Shown: positions 9,113 through 17,770 of the stretch, in pieces | Layout: every line of letters starts with the position of its first letter | Position numbering within the stretch: position 1 is the first letter of the stretch | Notes under the pieces: model-generated | What the model was told of the DNA's origin: nothing | Database searches by the model: none | The model's input: only the letters and a program-made list of their open reading frames with translations | Translations under genes and position numbers: made by a program | Assembly: GCA_046350675.1 (NCBI GenBank) | Contig: JAXLZZ010000005.1 | Coordinates: 165,213-229,212, forward strand | DNA: 64,000 nt | Source: JAXLZZ01 sp046350675 | GTDB taxonomy: Bacteria > Patescibacteriota > Saccharimonadia > Saccharimonadales > UBA4665 | Reading direction: 5' to 3'

Positions 9113-10542
9113 TGGCTGACCGCGCATGGCTTCCGGTTGCTGAATTGGCTGTAAAAGTGCAGGCTGGCGAAACCAAGTCCGTTGATTTGGTAAAAAAATC
9201 TTTATCGCGCATCGCCGAGGCAGAAGACTACAAGTCGATCATTGCTACAACCGAAAAAAGAGCCCTTGAGCGTGCCGCCGAGATTGATGCAAAGATCGCA
9301 GCAGGTGAAAATGCTGGCCGATTAGCAGGTGTGCCATTCATTGCTAAAGATAACTTCCTAGTATTCGGCGCTGAAACAACCGCTGCAAGTAATATCCTCA
9401 AAGGCTTCGATGCCCCTTATCAATCAACGGCGATCGAAAAGCTAGAGGCTGAAGGTGCGATTTGTGTAGCAAAAGCAAACCTAGATGCCTTTGCGCATGG
9501 TGGAAGCACCGAGAACAGCGATTTCTTTACGACCAAAAACCCCCACGATACAACGCGAGTTCCCGGTGGCAGTTCGGGCGGTTCAGCGGCAGCGATAGCT
9601 TTGGACTTGGCACCTTTTGCCTTGGGCACCGATACAGGCGGTTCAATCCGCCAACCGGCAAGTTTTACCGGAATTGTTGGCTATAAACCAACCTATGGCC
9701 TAGTTTCTCGCAGCGGCGTGGTGGCAATGGCGAGCAGTACGGATGTAATTGGTCCTATGGCGCGTACTGTCGAAGACGCAGCAGTCGTTCTCGACGTCAT
9801 GGCAGGCAAAGATCAACTCGATGGCACTACGATCGAACGCGACGGCAGTTCATACACTGATCTTGCTGGTAATGTGAAAGGTAAAAAGATTGGTGTCATC
9901 AAAGAGTATCTTCAAGAAGGTGTGGACGAAGATGTTAAGAAAATTGTCAGCCAGGCAACTGAGGCGCTCAAAGCAGCTGGTGCAGAGATTATGGAAGTTA
10001 GTCTGCAGTCGCTGCCCAAAGCGCTCGCAGTGTACTACGTGCTCTGCCCAGCAGAGGTTAGCAGCAACCTCGGCCGCTATGATGGTCAGCGCTACGGATA
10101 CAGCGACAAAGATGCCAAGAATCTTGACGAAAGTTATATGAACTCTCGTGGCACAGGCTTTGGCAAAGAAGCAAAGCGCCGCATTATGATCGGCACCTAT
10201 GTCTTGAGCAGTGGCTATTACGACGCCTATTACAAACGAGCTCAAATCGTTCGTACTAAATTAATTGAAGAGTTCAACACGGCATTCAGACAAGTTGATT
10301 TCTTGCTCGGTCCAGTAGCTCCAACCACTGCGTTTAAGATTGGTGCTAATGTCGATGACCCGTTACAGATGTATTTGAGTGATGTAATGACCGTGGCCGC
10401 TAACTTAGTTGGTGTGCCGTCTATCAGTATCCCAGCAGGCAAAAGTGATAATCTGCCGGTTGGCCTGCAGCTGATGGCGCCGCAGAAATCAGATCGAGAA
10501 TTATTAATGATTGCAAAACAGACAGAGGAGCTACTATCGTGA
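9112..10542 (+). CDS. gatA: Aspartyl/glutamyl-tRNA amidotransferase subunit A
   Basis: 476-residue amidase-signature protein, the glutaminase/amidotransferase subunit of GatCAB. The Ser-cisSer-Lys catalytic elements are visible: Lys in PFIAKDNF, the glycine/serine loop VPGGSSGGSAAAIA and the nucleophile segment GTDTGGSIRQPASF. It frees ammonia from glutamine and channels it to GatB. It overlaps the gatC stop by one base and its own stop overlaps the GTG of the next gene (GTGA), so the operon is translated as a tightly coupled unit. Length and motif order are normal. Confidence 0.97.
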   Translation: MADRAWLPVAELAVKVQAGETKSVDLVKKSLSRIAEAEDYKSIIATTEKRALERAAEIDAKIAAGENAGRLAGVPFIAKDNFLVFGAETTAASNILKGFDAPYQSTAIEKLEAEGAICVAKANLDAFAHGGSTENSDFFTTKNPHDTTRVPGGSSGGSAAAIALDLAPFALGTDTGGSIRQPASFTGIVGYKPTYGLVSRSGVVAMASSTDVIGPMARTVEDAAVVLDVMAGKDQLDGTTIERDGSSYTDLAGNVKGKKIGVIKEYLQEGVDEDVKKIVSQATEALKAAGAEIMEVSLQSLPKALAVYYVLCPAEVSSNLGRYDGQRYGYSDKDAKNLDESYMNSRGTGFGKEAKRRIMIGTYVLSSGYYDAYYKRAQIVRTKLIEEFNTAFRQVDFLLGPVAPTTAFKIGANVDDPLQMYLSDVMTVAANLVGVPSISIPAGKSDNLPVGLQLMAPQKSDRELLMIAKQTEELLS

Positions 10543-10901
10543 GACTGATTCGACGCAAGCGTAAATTAAAAGTAGACGAGTATACTGAGCGCTGGCAGCA
10601 ACTCCAGAAAAATTGTGCAAGTCGCAAAACCTGGCCTGTAGCAATCACAGAAGCTGACACATTGCTCGATGACGTACTCAAGCGGCTTAGATACAAAGGT
10701 AAAACGCCAGGCGAGCGCCTAGTATCTGCACAGCACGATCTGAGCAGTAACGATACGATTTGGGTCGGCCACAAGCTATGCAACAAGCTCAAGGATGAAC
10801 CAGTTGATGTGCGCACTCTAAAGAAGAAAGATGTAGTGATTGCCATGGCTGGATTTCGTCAAGCATTACGCGACTTAGGAGCATTGCAGACCAATGACTG
10901 A
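10539..10901 (+). CDS. Unknown 120-aa basic protein inside the gatCAB operon
   Basis: Not recognised. It sits between gatA and gatB with overlaps on both sides: GTGA at the gatA stop (10539-10542) and ATGACTGA at the gatB start (10894-10901). The GTG start is supported by this coupling. The protein is rich in Lys/Arg (RLIRRKRKLKVDEYTERW at the N-terminus, later TLKKKDVVIAMAGFRQALRDL), predicted helical and soluble, with two Cys. The tight embedding suggests expression in step with the amidotransferase; binding to tRNA or to the GatCAB complex is a possibility drawn only from its charge and position. Confidence 0.75.
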   Translation: MRLIRRKRKLKVDEYTERWQQLQKNCASRKTWPVAITEADTLLDDVLKRLRYKGKTPGERLVSAQHDLSSNDTIWVGHKLCNKLKDEPVDVRTLKKKDVVIAMAGFRQALRDLGALQTND

Positions 10902-12336
10902 TCAGGCAACTCGCGACCAGTACACGATTACAATTGGTATTGAATGCCATGTGCAACTTAAGACTAAAACAAAGTTGTTTGCTGCCGTCGGCAATGACGC
11001 CCGCGAAGCGCCGCCCAACACGCTTGTGAGTCACATTTGTTTTGGTTTACCCGGCGCACTGCCAGTATTGAATGAAGAAGCCGTGGAGCTTGCGATACGT
11101 GCAGCCTTTGCACTTGGCACCGAGCCGGAGCGCTTCAGTAAGTTTGATCGTAAGCACTATTTCTATCCCGATTTGCCAAAAGGCTACCAGATCAGCCAGT
11201 TCGACGAGCCGATCATCGGCAAAGGCGCAATCACAATCAACGTCGATGGCGAGCAGAAAGAAATTGGCATCACTCGCGCCCACATGGAAGAGGACGCCGG
11301 CAAAAGCACCCATCCAACTGGTGCCGATTACAGCCTTGTTGATTTGAATCGTGCAGGAACTCCACTCCTCGAAATTGTCAGTGAGCCAGATATGCATACT
11401 GCCGCCGAAGCCAAAGCCTACGCCCGCGAACTGTATTTACGAATGCGCTACGCAGATGTATCCGAAGCTAATCTGTACTACGGCAACATGCGCTTTGATG
11501 TGAATGTGAGCGTTAGCAAGACTGACGAGCTTGGCACACGCACCGAAACCAAAAACCTAAACAGCTTCCGTTCGGTCGAACGTGCTATTGAGTACGAAGT
11601 TGAACGACAAATCGAAGTACTAGAAGATGGCGGCACAATCGTACAAGAAACACGCGGCTGGGACGATGATAAGCAAAAAACTTTCTCACAGCGCAGCAAA
11701 GAAAACGCCGACGATTATCGCTATATGCCTGACCCAGACATCCCCCCAATCGTCCTCACCAACGAATATGTCGCAAAAATCAAAGCTGAAATGCCGCCCA
11801 TGCCAGATGATTACCGTAAAATAATCACTGATATCGGCATTGATGCTAAGACGGCCGAAGATATCATAGCCGTGCCAGATATTGCCGAGATAGTAAAACG
11901 CGTCTATGAGTCTGCAAATGCGTCGCACGCTAAGCGCGTTGCCTTTTGGTTGCTCCAAAGCCGTCCCGAAGAAGAGCCACAGGTTCAGGAACTCAGTGTT
12001 GCAGCTGACGAGCAGTTAATCAAATTGTCGCAACTAGTAGAAGAGGGAAAGCTCAACTCTACCGCCGCTAAAGAAGTGCTTAGCGAACTACAGCAGAATG
12101 GTGGCGAAGCCGAAGAAGTTGCCAAGAATTTGAATCTTATTCAAGTTTCAGATGAAGGTGAGATTGCGAAGATTGTAGAACAGGTACTTAGCGAGAACGA
12201 AAAAGCCGCGCAGGATGTGAAAAACGGCGAGATGAAAGCAATCGGTTTCTTGGTGGGTCAAGTGATGAAAGCCTCAAAAGGCAAAGCCAATCCATCAATG
12301 GCCCAAGACCTCATCAAAAAGCAACTTGACTTATAG
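10894..12336 (+). CDS. gatB: Aspartyl/glutamyl-tRNA amidotransferase subunit B
   Basis: 480 residues, normal for GatB, the kinase/amidotransferase subunit that binds the misacylated tRNA. Landmarks include YTITIGIECHVQLKTKTKLF at the start, KHYFYPDLPKGYQISQFDEP, HMEEDAGKS, DLNRAGTPLLEIVSEPD and the MRYADVSEANLYYGNMRFDVNVS block; the C-terminal third is the helical plus YqeY-like tail domain (AKEVLSEL...GFLVGQVMKASKGKANP) that recognises the tRNA. Starts within the stop region of the upstream unknown gene. The -35 box of the galU promoter lies in its last codons. Confidence 0.97.
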   Translation: MTDQATRDQYTITIGIECHVQLKTKTKLFAAVGNDAREAPPNTLVSHICFGLPGALPVLNEEAVELAIRAAFALGTEPERFSKFDRKHYFYPDLPKGYQISQFDEPIIGKGAITINVDGEQKEIGITRAHMEEDAGKSTHPTGADYSLVDLNRAGTPLLEIVSEPDMHTAAEAKAYARELYLRMRYADVSEANLYYGNMRFDVNVSVSKTDELGTRTETKNLNSFRSVERAIEYEVERQIEVLEDGGTIVQETRGWDDDKQKTFSQRSKENADDYRYMPDPDIPPIVLTNEYVAKIKAEMPPMPDDYRKIITDIGIDAKTAEDIIAVPDIAEIVKRVYESANASHAKRVAFWLLQSRPEEEPQVQELSVAADEQLIKLSQLVEEGKLNSTAAKEVLSELQQNGGEAEEVAKNLNLIQVSDEGEIAKIVEQVLSENEKAAQDVKNGEMKAIGFLVGQVMKASKGKANPSMAQDLIKKQLDL

Positions 12337-12354
12337 TTAATAATATGCTACAAT
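12326..12354 (+). promoter_or_regulatory. galU promoter P1
   Basis: TTGACT (12326-12331), 17-base spacer and TG-C-TACAAT (12346-12354). The -35 lies in the end of gatB. Transcription would start near 12361, about 68 bases before the galU ATG. Confidence 0.65.
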
Positions 12355-12400
12355 GTTATTATTAATGGAGCGATTGATCTGTAGTGCACGCTAACGCTTA

Positions 12401-12409
12401 TGCTACAAT
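12401..12409 (+). promoter_or_regulatory. galU promoter P2 (extended -10)
   Basis: A second TGCTACAAT, 55 bases after the first, with no clear -35 box. A start near 12416 would leave a leader of about 13 bases before the ATG at 12429. Confidence 0.5.
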
Positions 12410-12428
12410 CAGAAAGTTACAAATAAGA

Positions 12429-13358
12429 ATGAACCCAGAGATTGAACCTATGCCAACTACCGACAATCAGGATGTACGAAAAGCAGTAATTGCTGCAGCT
12501 GGTTTTGGCACACGCTTCTTGCCGTATACAAAGGCTATGCCGAAGGAGATGCTCCCGTTGGTCGACAAGCCTATCATCCAACATATCGTAGAGGAGCTGG
12601 TCGATGCTGGCATTGAAGATATCATAATAGTTTCTGGGGATCACAAGAGCGCAATCGACGATCATTTTCGTGATACTTCGAGAGAACTTGCCGATAACCT
12701 CAAGCAAGGAGGCAAAACTGAAATCCTTGAGCATATTGATGATATTGGCAAAATGGCAAATTTCGTTTTTATCAACCAAAGAGGACCGCAGGGTAACGGC
12801 ACTCCAGTATTAAACGCCGAACATCTTCTAGATCCACGCGAACCATTTATCTACACGTTCGCTGATGACTTTGTGGAAGCTTCGCCTTCGCGTTTCAAAC
12901 AACTAATAGACGTGCGCAAAAACCTAGGTGGATCGGTACTCACATGCGTTACTCGTGATGCCCCCGATGACTACAAAAAGTATGGCTATGTGAGTGGTGA
13001 AGAAATAGAGCCTGGGATATTGGACACCGAAAAGGTTGTTGAGAAGCCAGGCACTAAGGAAGCATCACCCTCGAGCCTAGCCACAGTAAGCGGATATGTT
13101 TTTGACCCAATTATCTTTGAGTATCTCAAGGAGCAACTTAAAGATCATGATGCCACTAAAGGCGAGTTCAAGATTCAAGACTCCATGCAAGCAATGATTG
13201 ATGATGGACACCACATATATAGTCGGGAGATCCAAGGCGGAACATTCTACGACACTGGTGACAAACTTGAGTATCTAAAAACAGTAGTTGATTTCGCCCT
13301 CGAGCGAGAAGATATCGGTCAAAAGTTCAAGGATTACCTACTAGGCAGGCTACAGTAG
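12429..13358 (+). CDS. galU: UTP-glucose-1-phosphate uridylyltransferase
   Basis: 309 residues from this ATG. It makes UDP-glucose from UTP and glucose 1-phosphate, feeding glycan synthesis. The nucleotide-binding signature AVIAAAGFGTRFLPYTKAMP with KEMLPLVDKPIIQHIVEEL is the hallmark of GalU; further on are FADDFVEA (metal/nucleotide site), VVEKP and GEFKIQDSMQAMI. The start is uncertain: ATG 12429 and ATG 12450 are both possible and neither has a Shine-Dalgarno site; a GTG at 12384 lies upstream of promoter P2 and is less likely. The neighbouring O-glycosylation-like genes at 27-30 kb could be consumers of nucleotide sugars. Confidence 0.93.
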   Translation: MNPEIEPMPTTDNQDVRKAVIAAAGFGTRFLPYTKAMPKEMLPLVDKPIIQHIVEELVDAGIEDIIIVSGDHKSAIDDHFRDTSRELADNLKQGGKTEILEHIDDIGKMANFVFINQRGPQGNGTPVLNAEHLLDPREPFIYTFADDFVEASPSRFKQLIDVRKNLGGSVLTCVTRDAPDDYKKYGYVSGEEIEPGILDTEKVVEKPGTKEASPSSLATVSGYVFDPIIFEYLKEQLKDHDATKGEFKIQDSMQAMIDDGHHIYSREIQGGTFYDTGDKLEYLKTVVDFALEREDIGQKFKDYLLGRLQ

Positions 13359-13375
13359 CCAAATATATAGTTATA

Positions 13376-13384
13376 TGATATACT
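13376..13384 (+). promoter_or_regulatory. Extended -10 promoter, predicted leaderless
   Basis: TG-A-TATACT ends six bases before the ATG at 13391 of the small membrane protein gene, so the predicted transcript begins at the start codon. Confidence 0.6.
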
Positions 13385-13390
13385 TGTGAT

Positions 13391-13639
13391 ATGACTACAT
13401 CACAAGAAATCATGGTAATAATTCTAATAGTGCTGCTCAGCGTGTTCTTCATACTGTGTATTGCTGCAGTGACAGTATTGATTAAATTGCTCAACAGTAT
13501 GCGACAAGTTGTTGCAAAGGCAGAAGATGCAATTGAATCAGTAGAATCAGCAGCTGATGCTATCAAGAATACTCAAGGAAAGCTTGCAGTATTTAAGTTG
13601 ATTAACAACATTATTAAGATGACTACTAAGGGGAAATAA
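13391..13639 (+). CDS. Small single-pass membrane protein, 82 aa
   Basis: N-terminal hydrophobic helix (about residues 8-32, IMVIILIVLLSVFFILCIAA) followed by an amphipathic helical stretch with regular acidic and Val/Ala residues (VVAKAEDAIESVESAADAI). The layout resembles DUF948-like membrane coiled-coil proteins often found next to YtxH-like proteins, but the match is only by architecture. The stop overlaps the next ATG by one base (TAATG), so both are likely made together and may form a complex at the membrane. Predicted leaderless mRNA. Confidence 0.7.
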   Translation: MTTSQEIMVIILIVLLSVFFILCIAAVTVLIKLLNSMRQVVAKAEDAIESVESAADAIKNTQGKLAVFKLINNIIKMTTKGK

Positions 13640-14058
13640 TGCTTTTTCAGAAGAAAGAGAATGTCACAAAAAAAGTGCTTATTGGTAGTGCCATTGCTGC
13701 TACTGCAGGCTATGCTCTCGGCGTTTTAACCGCCCCAAAGAGCGGCAAAGAAACTCGGGCTGACATCAAAAAAGGTGCCAGCAAAGGTGCAGCTAAGGCA
13801 GAGAAAGAGCTTAAGAAAGTGCAAGGTGATCTTGATAAGACGATTCGTCTTGCTAAGACTAAAAGTGGCGAAGCAAGCGTGCGCACCCGGAAAGAAATTG
13901 ATGAGCTCGTAGTAAAGGCCAAAGAAGCAAAGGCTCGCACAAGAGAAGTGATGAGTGCGATTCGCTACGGCAGCGCCGACAACAAAGAGCTTGATCAGGC
14001 AATTAAAGAAGCCAACGATTCTATTGAACATCTCAAGCAATATCTCAAGAAGAAATAG
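13639..14058 (+). CDS. YtxH-like protein
   Basis: 139 residues. The N-terminal block KVLIGSAIAATAGYALGVLTAPKSGKETR is the YtxH-domain pattern: a glycine/alanine-rich short hydrophobic helix followed by APKSGKE. The rest is a highly charged helix (Lys/Glu/Ala-rich), probably a coiled coil, with a basic end. Family members in Firmicutes are stress-associated and of unknown mechanism. It is translationally coupled to the single-pass membrane protein upstream; the two probably act together at the cytoplasmic membrane. Confidence 0.75.
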   Translation: MLFQKKENVTKKVLIGSAIAATAGYALGVLTAPKSGKETRADIKKGASKGAAKAEKELKKVQGDLDKTIRLAKTKSGEASVRTRKEIDELVVKAKEAKARTREVMSAIRYGSADNKELDQAIKEANDSIEHLKQYLKKK

Positions 14059-14090
14059 TTCTAACGCTTCAGTAAGGACAACCCAGCTGC

Positions 14091-14096
14091 TATACT
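14091..14096 (+). promoter_or_regulatory. -10 box of dnaE promoter
   Basis: TATACT lies in the gap between the YtxH-like gene and dnaE; the predicted start near 14103 leaves a leader of about 26 bases that contains the GAGG ribosome binding site (14120-14123). Confidence 0.5.
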
Positions 14097-14128
14097 TATA
14101 TCTGTAAATAACAGTTCTTGAGGGTAGT

Positions 14129-17100
14129 TTGGCGGAGAAAAAATCAACGCTGCAGGCACGTGATTATGTGCATCTGCACAATCATACGCAATACAGTTTG
14201 CTTGATGGGCTTACTAAAGTTCCTGACCTCATTCAATACGTCAAAAAAACTGGCATGGAGTCAGTGGCTATTACCGATCACGGAACCTTGAGCGGCACGA
14301 TTGAGTTTTATCAAGAAGCTAAAGAGCACGGCATAAAGCCTATCATTGGCATGGAAACCTATGTCGCAGCTCGGACGCTAAACGATAAAGAGCCGGGCAA
14401 AGACAAGCAAAATTACCACTTAATTCTGCTAGCAATGAATCAAAAGGGCTACGAGAACTTGATGGCGCTCAGTACGATTGCAAACCTGCAAGGTTATTAT
14501 TACAAGCCACGCATCGATCATGAACTACTAGCCAAGCACAACGAAGGCCTTATTTGTCTGAGTGGTTGTGCGAGTAGTGAAGTCGGCGATCTGCTCCGTC
14601 AAGAGCAGTATGAAGCCGCTAAGAAGATTGCTGAGTGGTATAAGGAGCAGTTCGGTGACCGGTACTATCTTGAGATCCAAGACCATGGTCATCCTGAGCA
14701 TCCCAGTAAATGGTCTGCGCAGGAATCGATTAACGAACAGTTGATGCGCTTGAGCGAAGAGTTGGATATTCCTTGTGTGGTTACGTGTGACGCACATTAT
14801 CTTAAACACGAAGATCAAGAAGCGCATGAGATTTTATTGTGCGTGCAAACAGGGTCATTTTTGAATGATGAAAAACGTATGAGTTTGAAAGATTTCGAAC
14901 TTCACGTGAGTGGTCCCAAGGAGGTTATCAAGCGCTGGGGTAAAGATCACCCCGATTTTATTACAAATAGTAAGGCAATTGCTGATAGGTGCGACATCGA
15001 AATTGAGCTTGGCAAAATCTTGATTCCGAAGTTTCCTGTGCCCAAGGGCGAGAGTGAAAAGTCATATCTAGAAAAGCTGGTGTATCGTGGTCTGGCTTGG
15101 CGATATGGCGGGACAGATGAAGATAAAGCAGCCAAGATGACGATTGAACAGGCTCAAAAGACATTGCCGAAGGACGTGTTGGATCGAGCGATTTATGAGC
15201 TGGGCGTGATTGAAGATATGGGCTTTAACGGCTACTTTTTAATCATTTCGGATTTTATCAATTGGGGCAAGGATAAAGGCATCGTGTTTGGCCCAGGCCG
15301 AGGTAGCGCTGCAGGATCAATCATCGCCTATTCTCTAAAAATCACCGAGATTGATCCGCTGAATTACGATTTGCTCTTTGAGCGATTCTTGAACCCCGAT
15401 CGTATTAGCATGCCCGATATCGATATCGACATTCAAGATACACGGCGCGCCGAAGTGATTCAGTATTGTGTCGAAAAATACGGTAAAGAGCGTGTGGCCA
15501 ATATCGTCACATTTGGCCGTATGGCGGCGCGTAACGCTGTTCGAGATGTATCAAGGGTGCTACAAGTACCTTATGCTGAAGCTGATCGGCTGGCAAAGAT
15601 GATCCCGCCTCCAGTGCAAGGTCGGCACACTCCGCTCGCAACCTCATTGAAAGAAAACCGTGAACTCAAACAGGAATATCAAAACAATGCTACATCAAAG
15701 CGTGTTTTTGACCTGGCTGTCCAGATGGAAGGCACGATTCGCTCGCATGGCGTACATGCCGCTGGTGTGGTGATTGCACCTGAGGATATTGTGTTCTATA
15801 CCCCCCTTGAAATGGCGCAGAAGGGCGTGGTAGCAACCCAATATTCCATGAACCCTATTGAAGAACTTGGACTGCTCAAGATGGATTTTTTGGGGCTTTC
15901 TAACCTGACAATTATCAAAAATGCCCTGCGTATTATCAAGCGCGTACATGATGAAGATATAAATATAAACACCTTACCGTTGGATGATGCCGAAACCTAT
16001 AAGTTGTTGCAACGTGGTGATACAACAGGTGTGTTTCAGCTAGAGTCTGCTGGTATGAAGCGCTATCTCAAAGAGTTAAAGCCAACGACTTTTGAAGATA
16101 TTGTGGCTATGGTGGCTCTATATCGCCCTGGTCCGATGCAGTTTATCGATGACTTTATTTCTCGCAAGCATGGCAAAAAAGAGATTACCTACCTCCACGA
16201 TAAAATGGAGAACGCGCTCAGCAACACCTACGGCGTCTTGGTGTATCAAGAACAAGTGATGCAGATTTCAAAAGACCTTTGCGGATTTACAGGCGGCCAG
16301 GCAGATACTTTGCGTAAAGGTGTTGCCAAGAAAATCCCGGCTGTTCTAAACAAAATGAAACCCGCGTTCATTGATGGGGCAGTAAAGACGAGTGGTGCTG
16401 ATCGCAAGCAGATGCAAGAATTCTGGAAGCAAATTGAGGCATTTGGAGCGTATTGCTTTAACAAGTCACACGCTGCTTGTTACGGTCTAATCGCCTATCA
16501 GACGGCGTACCTCAAAGCACATTATCCAGCAGCATTTATGGCAGCGCTTATGACTAGTGACTATGACGATACAGATCGACTGGCTATCGAGATAACTGAG
16601 TGTAAACACATGGGTATCACAGTTTTGCCTCCAGATGTAAATGAATCATACCTAGAATTTGCGGTTGTGCCTGATAAAAAGGAAGTTCGCTTCGGCATGG
16701 CAGCCATTAAGAATGTAGGTACCGGTGCGGTGGATGAAATTATTACAGCTCGCGACGAGGGTGGACCATTTACGGACCTGGAAGACTTTTTGACGCGCGT
16801 AAACTCTCGGGTCGTAAACAGAAAGGCGTTGGAAAGTTTAATTAAAGCCGGCGCTTTTGATAGATTTGGCGAACGACACATACTCTTACACAATCTTGAT
16901 GCCATCGTTGCACATGCGCAGCGCTTACAGAAACAAGCAGATAGTGGCCAAACCGACCTCTTCGGTAACCTAATCGAAAATGATGCAGTAGTGTCTAAGT
17001 TGGAGCTCCAGGCAGCAGGCGTTGTAGTAGATGAGCGTGCTCAGCTGGTATGGGAACGTGAATTGCTTGGTCTCTATTTGAGCAGACATCCGCTCGAAGA

Positions 17101-17770
17101 ATTTGAGATATACCTAAGTGAGCAGACCGTGCCGCTAAATGAACTTAGCGAAGATCATAACGGTAAAACAGTCACAATCGGCGGTGTTATCTCTGATGTG
17201 CGTGATATCACGACTAAACGCGGCCAACGCATGGCATTTGTGAAACTTGAAGATCGATTTGGCGAACTAGAGATTGTACTTTTCCCGAAAACATATCAGG
17301 AAACCGGGAGTGTCTGGGAGCGCGATAAGGTGGTGATTATCCGGGGGAAGGTCACCAGTCAAGATAAAGATGGAAATCCATCTGAAGTCAAAGTGATGGT
17401 CGACCTCGCACGCGAAATTACGCAAGAACATCTAAAAGAATACGAACCAACGGGCAAGAGTTTGTCGGCAAAAGCCAGTGGTCCATCAGCGACTATAACG
17501 CCTCCTGTAGAAAATACTGACACGCAAGCAGCCGAGCAAGTTACACCTGAACGCGTCTATATAAAACTGGAAGATACCGGTGACGAAAAGAAACTTTTAT
17601 CACTAAAGCAAGCGATTGACACGCATCAAGGAGAGACTGAAGTGGTGCTAGTGGTAGGTGAAGCAGCACACAAGCAAGCGATCAAGTTACCAGGCGGTAT
17701 TGATAGGGACAGCGAGGGGCTTGAGACGCTCAAAGAACTTGTGGGAACTGAAAATTTAGTCGTAAAGTAA
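14129..17770 (+). CDS. dnaE: DNA polymerase III subunit alpha
   Basis: 1213 residues, the replicative polymerase. The PHP domain opens the protein (HLHNHTQYSLLDG, residues 16-28, and ITDHGTLSG), followed by the palm with FGPGRGSAAGSIIAY and the catalytic Asp cluster PDIDIDIQD near residue 428, the SHGVHAAGVVI and YRPGPMQFIDDF blocks, the helix-hairpin-helix region and an OB domain (TVTIGGVISDVRDI...RMAFVKLEDRFGELE). The histidines of the PHP site appear largely preserved, so it might proofread or bind metal. The start is a TTG with GAGGGT eight bases upstream. No separate epsilon subunit is visible nearby. Confidence 0.97.
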   Translation: MAEKKSTLQARDYVHLHNHTQYSLLDGLTKVPDLIQYVKKTGMESVAITDHGTLSGTIEFYQEAKEHGIKPIIGMETYVAARTLNDKEPGKDKQNYHLILLAMNQKGYENLMALSTIANLQGYYYKPRIDHELLAKHNEGLICLSGCASSEVGDLLRQEQYEAAKKIAEWYKEQFGDRYYLEIQDHGHPEHPSKWSAQESINEQLMRLSEELDIPCVVTCDAHYLKHEDQEAHEILLCVQTGSFLNDEKRMSLKDFELHVSGPKEVIKRWGKDHPDFITNSKAIADRCDIEIELGKILIPKFPVPKGESEKSYLEKLVYRGLAWRYGGTDEDKAAKMTIEQAQKTLPKDVLDRAIYELGVIEDMGFNGYFLIISDFINWGKDKGIVFGPGRGSAAGSIIAYSLKITEIDPLNYDLLFERFLNPDRISMPDIDIDIQDTRRAEVIQYCVEKYGKERVANIVTFGRMAARNAVRDVSRVLQVPYAEADRLAKMIPPPVQGRHTPLATSLKENRELKQEYQNNATSKRVFDLAVQMEGTIRSHGVHAAGVVIAPEDIVFYTPLEMAQKGVVATQYSMNPIEELGLLKMDFLGLSNLTIIKNALRIIKRVHDEDININTLPLDDAETYKLLQRGDTTGVFQLESAGMKRYLKELKPTTFEDIVAMVALYRPGPMQFIDDFISRKHGKKEITYLHDKMENALSNTYGVLVYQEQVMQISKDLCGFTGGQADTLRKGVAKKIPAVLNKMKPAFIDGAVKTSGADRKQMQEFWKQIEAFGAYCFNKSHAACYGLIAYQTAYLKAHYPAAFMAALMTSDYDDTDRLAIEITECKHMGITVLPPDVNESYLEFAVVPDKKEVRFGMAAIKNVGTGAVDEIITARDEGGPFTDLEDFLTRVNSRVVNRKALESLIKAGAFDRFGERHILLHNLDAIVAHAQRLQKQADSGQTDLFGNLIENDAVVSKLELQAAGVVVDERAQLVWERELLGLYLSRHPLEEFEIYLSEQTVPLNELSEDHNGKTVTIGGVISDVRDITTKRGQRMAFVKLEDRFGELEIVLFPKTYQETGSVWERDKVVIIRGKVTSQDKDGNPSEVKVMVDLAREITQEHLKEYEPTGKSLSAKASGPSATITPPVENTDTQAAEQVTPERVYIKLEDTGDEKKLLSLKQAIDTHQGETEVVLVVGEAAHKQAIKLPGGIDRDSEGLETLKELVGTENLVVK

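Noticed and set aside
10540..10542. Possible recoding of TGA as Gly, as in some CPR
   Set aside because: TGA ends gatA, the 30071 gene and others at natural ends followed by overlapping starts, so it is an ordinary stop here.
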